From: UBA6244 sp041582875
GTDB lineage: Bacteria > Bacteroidota > Bacteroidia > Bacteroidales > F082
Assembly (NCBI GenBank): GCA_041582875.1
Contig: JBFHGX010000194.1
Location: 1 to 6,735, forward strand
DNA length: 6,735 nt
Reading direction: 5' to 3'
Below, piece after piece: positions 6,072-6,735 of this stretch. Position numbers and translations under genes: made by a program. Each line of letters starts with the position of its first letter. The first letter of the stretch is position 1. The notes under the pieces were generated by a model. The model searched no databases. It was not told where the DNA came from and saw only the letters and a list, made by a program, of their open reading frames with translations.

Positions 6072-6233
6072 ATGATTTTGACTCTTTTTATTGTTTCGGG
6101 ACTCTTCTTACTTGGAGGGATTGTTTTTTTCATCAAGCACAAACCCTTATTGGGATGGATGTTTGCGTTATTGGGTGTATTCGGACTGATTTTGGCTGTC
6201 GTTGTGAAGTGGCTGTATCCTGAAGTGATGTAG
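6072..6233 (+). CDS. Small two-helix membrane protein, 53 residues, unknown function
   Basis: The frame starts at ATG (6072) and ends at TAG (6231-6233). I do not recognise the family. It is strongly hydrophobic, with one predicted transmembrane helix at about 3-21 (FIVSGLFLLGGIVFF), a charged turn KHKP at 22-25, a second helix at about 26-45 (GWMFALLGVFGLILAVVV), and a short tail KWLYPEVM. Glycines are spaced within both helices, as in helix-packing membrane proteins. By the positive-inside rule the KHK turn would be cytoplasmic and both ends outside, an inference. A perfect -7 promoter element lies just upstream. It is divergent from the reductase operon and convergent with the aminotransferase gene. 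Being real is supported by the promoter, the coherent two-helix pattern and the ending in a gene-sized gap; a chance T-rich frame cannot be fully excluded. Confidence 0.65.
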   Translation: MILTLFIVSGLFLLGGIVFFIKHKPLLGWMFALLGVFGLILAVVVKWLYPEVM

Positions 6234-6339
6234 CTGATGATATTCCCACTGAAATTAGTGTTAGGTATCCTTAATCACTACCTGAATAGCATTTACACCA
6301 ATAACAATGTACTGATCGTTAGTGGATGCTAATGAAAAC

Positions 6340-6735
6340 CTACCACTTCCACCAAGGTTTCTTCGATTCTGTTTTTACGTCAAACCAATCTTTTAGCCGC
6401 TCATCGTGACCTTGGTTTCCTGCTTTATGATAAAACTCGTTGGTTCGTTGGTCGTAGGTGTAGTCTTTTTCCCATGAACGATAGTTTTCGGAAATTTGGC
6501 GAACTGCGTCAATGATAAAATCCAGTTCTTCATCTGTCATAGTTGGATGCAACGATACACGTATAAAACCTGGCTTTTCGCTTAAATTCCCACTGTTAAT
6601 TTTCTCTACAATGCGATTCGATTCTTCGGGTGTAACATTTAGTAAAAAATGCCCATAAGTTCCAGCACAGGCACATCCCCCGCGAACCTGAATACCAAAT
6701 CGGTCGTTAAGCAACTTCACCACCATGTTGAAATG
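6340..6735 (-). CDS. Class V PLP-dependent aminotransferase / cysteine desulfurase-like protein (5' partial)
   Basis: The frame is open to the right edge (HFNMVVKLLNDRFGIQ), so the ATG at 6726 is internal and only the last 131 residues are seen. The fragment RFGIQVRGGCACAGTYGH followed by FLLNV, and GFIRVSLHPTMTDEELDFI, is typical of the C-terminal domain of class V aminotransferase-fold enzymes of roughly 480-500 residues that are common in Bacteroidota. The first cysteine of RGGCACAG (codon 6673-6675) is in the position of the mobile-loop cysteine of cysteine desulfurases, which would carry sulfur as a persulfide. The PLP-binding lysine lies outside the window, so catalytic competence cannot be checked. 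The tail (SWEKDYTYDQRTNEFYH to the end KPWWKW) is unusually rich in aromatic residues. Whether it is a true cysteine desulfurase, a selenocysteine lyase or an aminotransferase with another substrate is open. No terminator hairpin with a T run follows. Confidence 0.85.
   Translation of the reverse strand, partial: HFNMVVKLLNDRFGIQVRGGCACAGTYGHFLLNVTPEESNRIVEKINSGNLSEKPGFIRVSLHPTMTDEELDFIIDAVRQISENYRSWEKDYTYDQRTNEFYHKAGNQGHDERLKDWFDVKTESKKPWWKW

Noticed and set aside
5975..6223. 82-residue plus-strand frame overlapping the small membrane gene
   Set aside because: Out of frame with the two-helix 53-residue frame, which has a promoter just upstream. The longer product (Cys, His and Phe rich) shows no domain-like pattern and spans the promoter element.
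6237..6332. 31-residue plus-strand frame directly after the small membrane gene
   Set aside because: Too short, no recognisable features or ribosome-binding signal, and composition like non-coding DNA; kept only as a low-interest observation.

Overview
The window looks like chromosomal DNA from a Bacteroidota bacterium, probably a Bacteroidales/Marinilabiliales-type relative (the lower rank is inference). The evidence is the AT-leaning base composition, the near absence of Shine-Dalgarno sequences before the genes, several upstream matches to the Bacteroidota -7 promoter element TAnnTTTG, and the protein families present. I see no rRNA, tRNA, CRISPR array, insertion sequence or phage gene.

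Layout from left to right. (1) Positions 1-1263, plus strand: the 3' part of a gene that is already open at the left edge. It encodes a TPR-like end, a very acidic Asp/Glu/Trp repeat, a helical DUF1186-like region and a C-terminal zinc-binding SEC-C motif. (2) Converging on it with a 14-base gap is radC on the minus strand. Upstream of radC lie a clear intrinsic terminator and then rpsT (ribosomal protein S20) with its own -7 promoter element. (3) Positions 2433-5842, minus strand: a tight three-gene operon, transcribed in the order flavin reductase (ferredoxin/flavodoxin-NADP reductase type), miaB, mtaB, with gaps of 15 and 11 bases. (4) Positions 5843-6071: a divergent control region with a -7 element facing each way and a cluster of four TGTCC half-sites. 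(5) Positions 6072-6233, plus strand: an unrecognised 53-residue protein with two predicted membrane helices. (6) Positions 6340-6735, minus strand: the C-terminal part of a class V PLP-dependent aminotransferase/cysteine desulfurase-like enzyme that runs off the right edge.

The translation theme is strong. MiaB and MtaB add methylthio groups to the two main hypermodified forms of adenosine 37 (i6A and t6A) in tRNA. Both are radical SAM iron-sulfur enzymes that need low-potential electrons, and the reductase at the head of the operon could supply that reductant chain. S20 is encoded next door. The cysteine desulfurase-like gene could in principle connect to sulfur supply, but that is only context.

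The points most worth a second look are the reductase-miaB-mtaB operon, the atypical MiaB (ACSVR in place of TCSVR, and about 40 extra residues before the radical SAM cysteines), the TGTCC cluster at the operon promoter, the 53-residue membrane protein, and the tandem acidic repeat in the SEC-C protein. I did not find a clearly new defence or mobile system.
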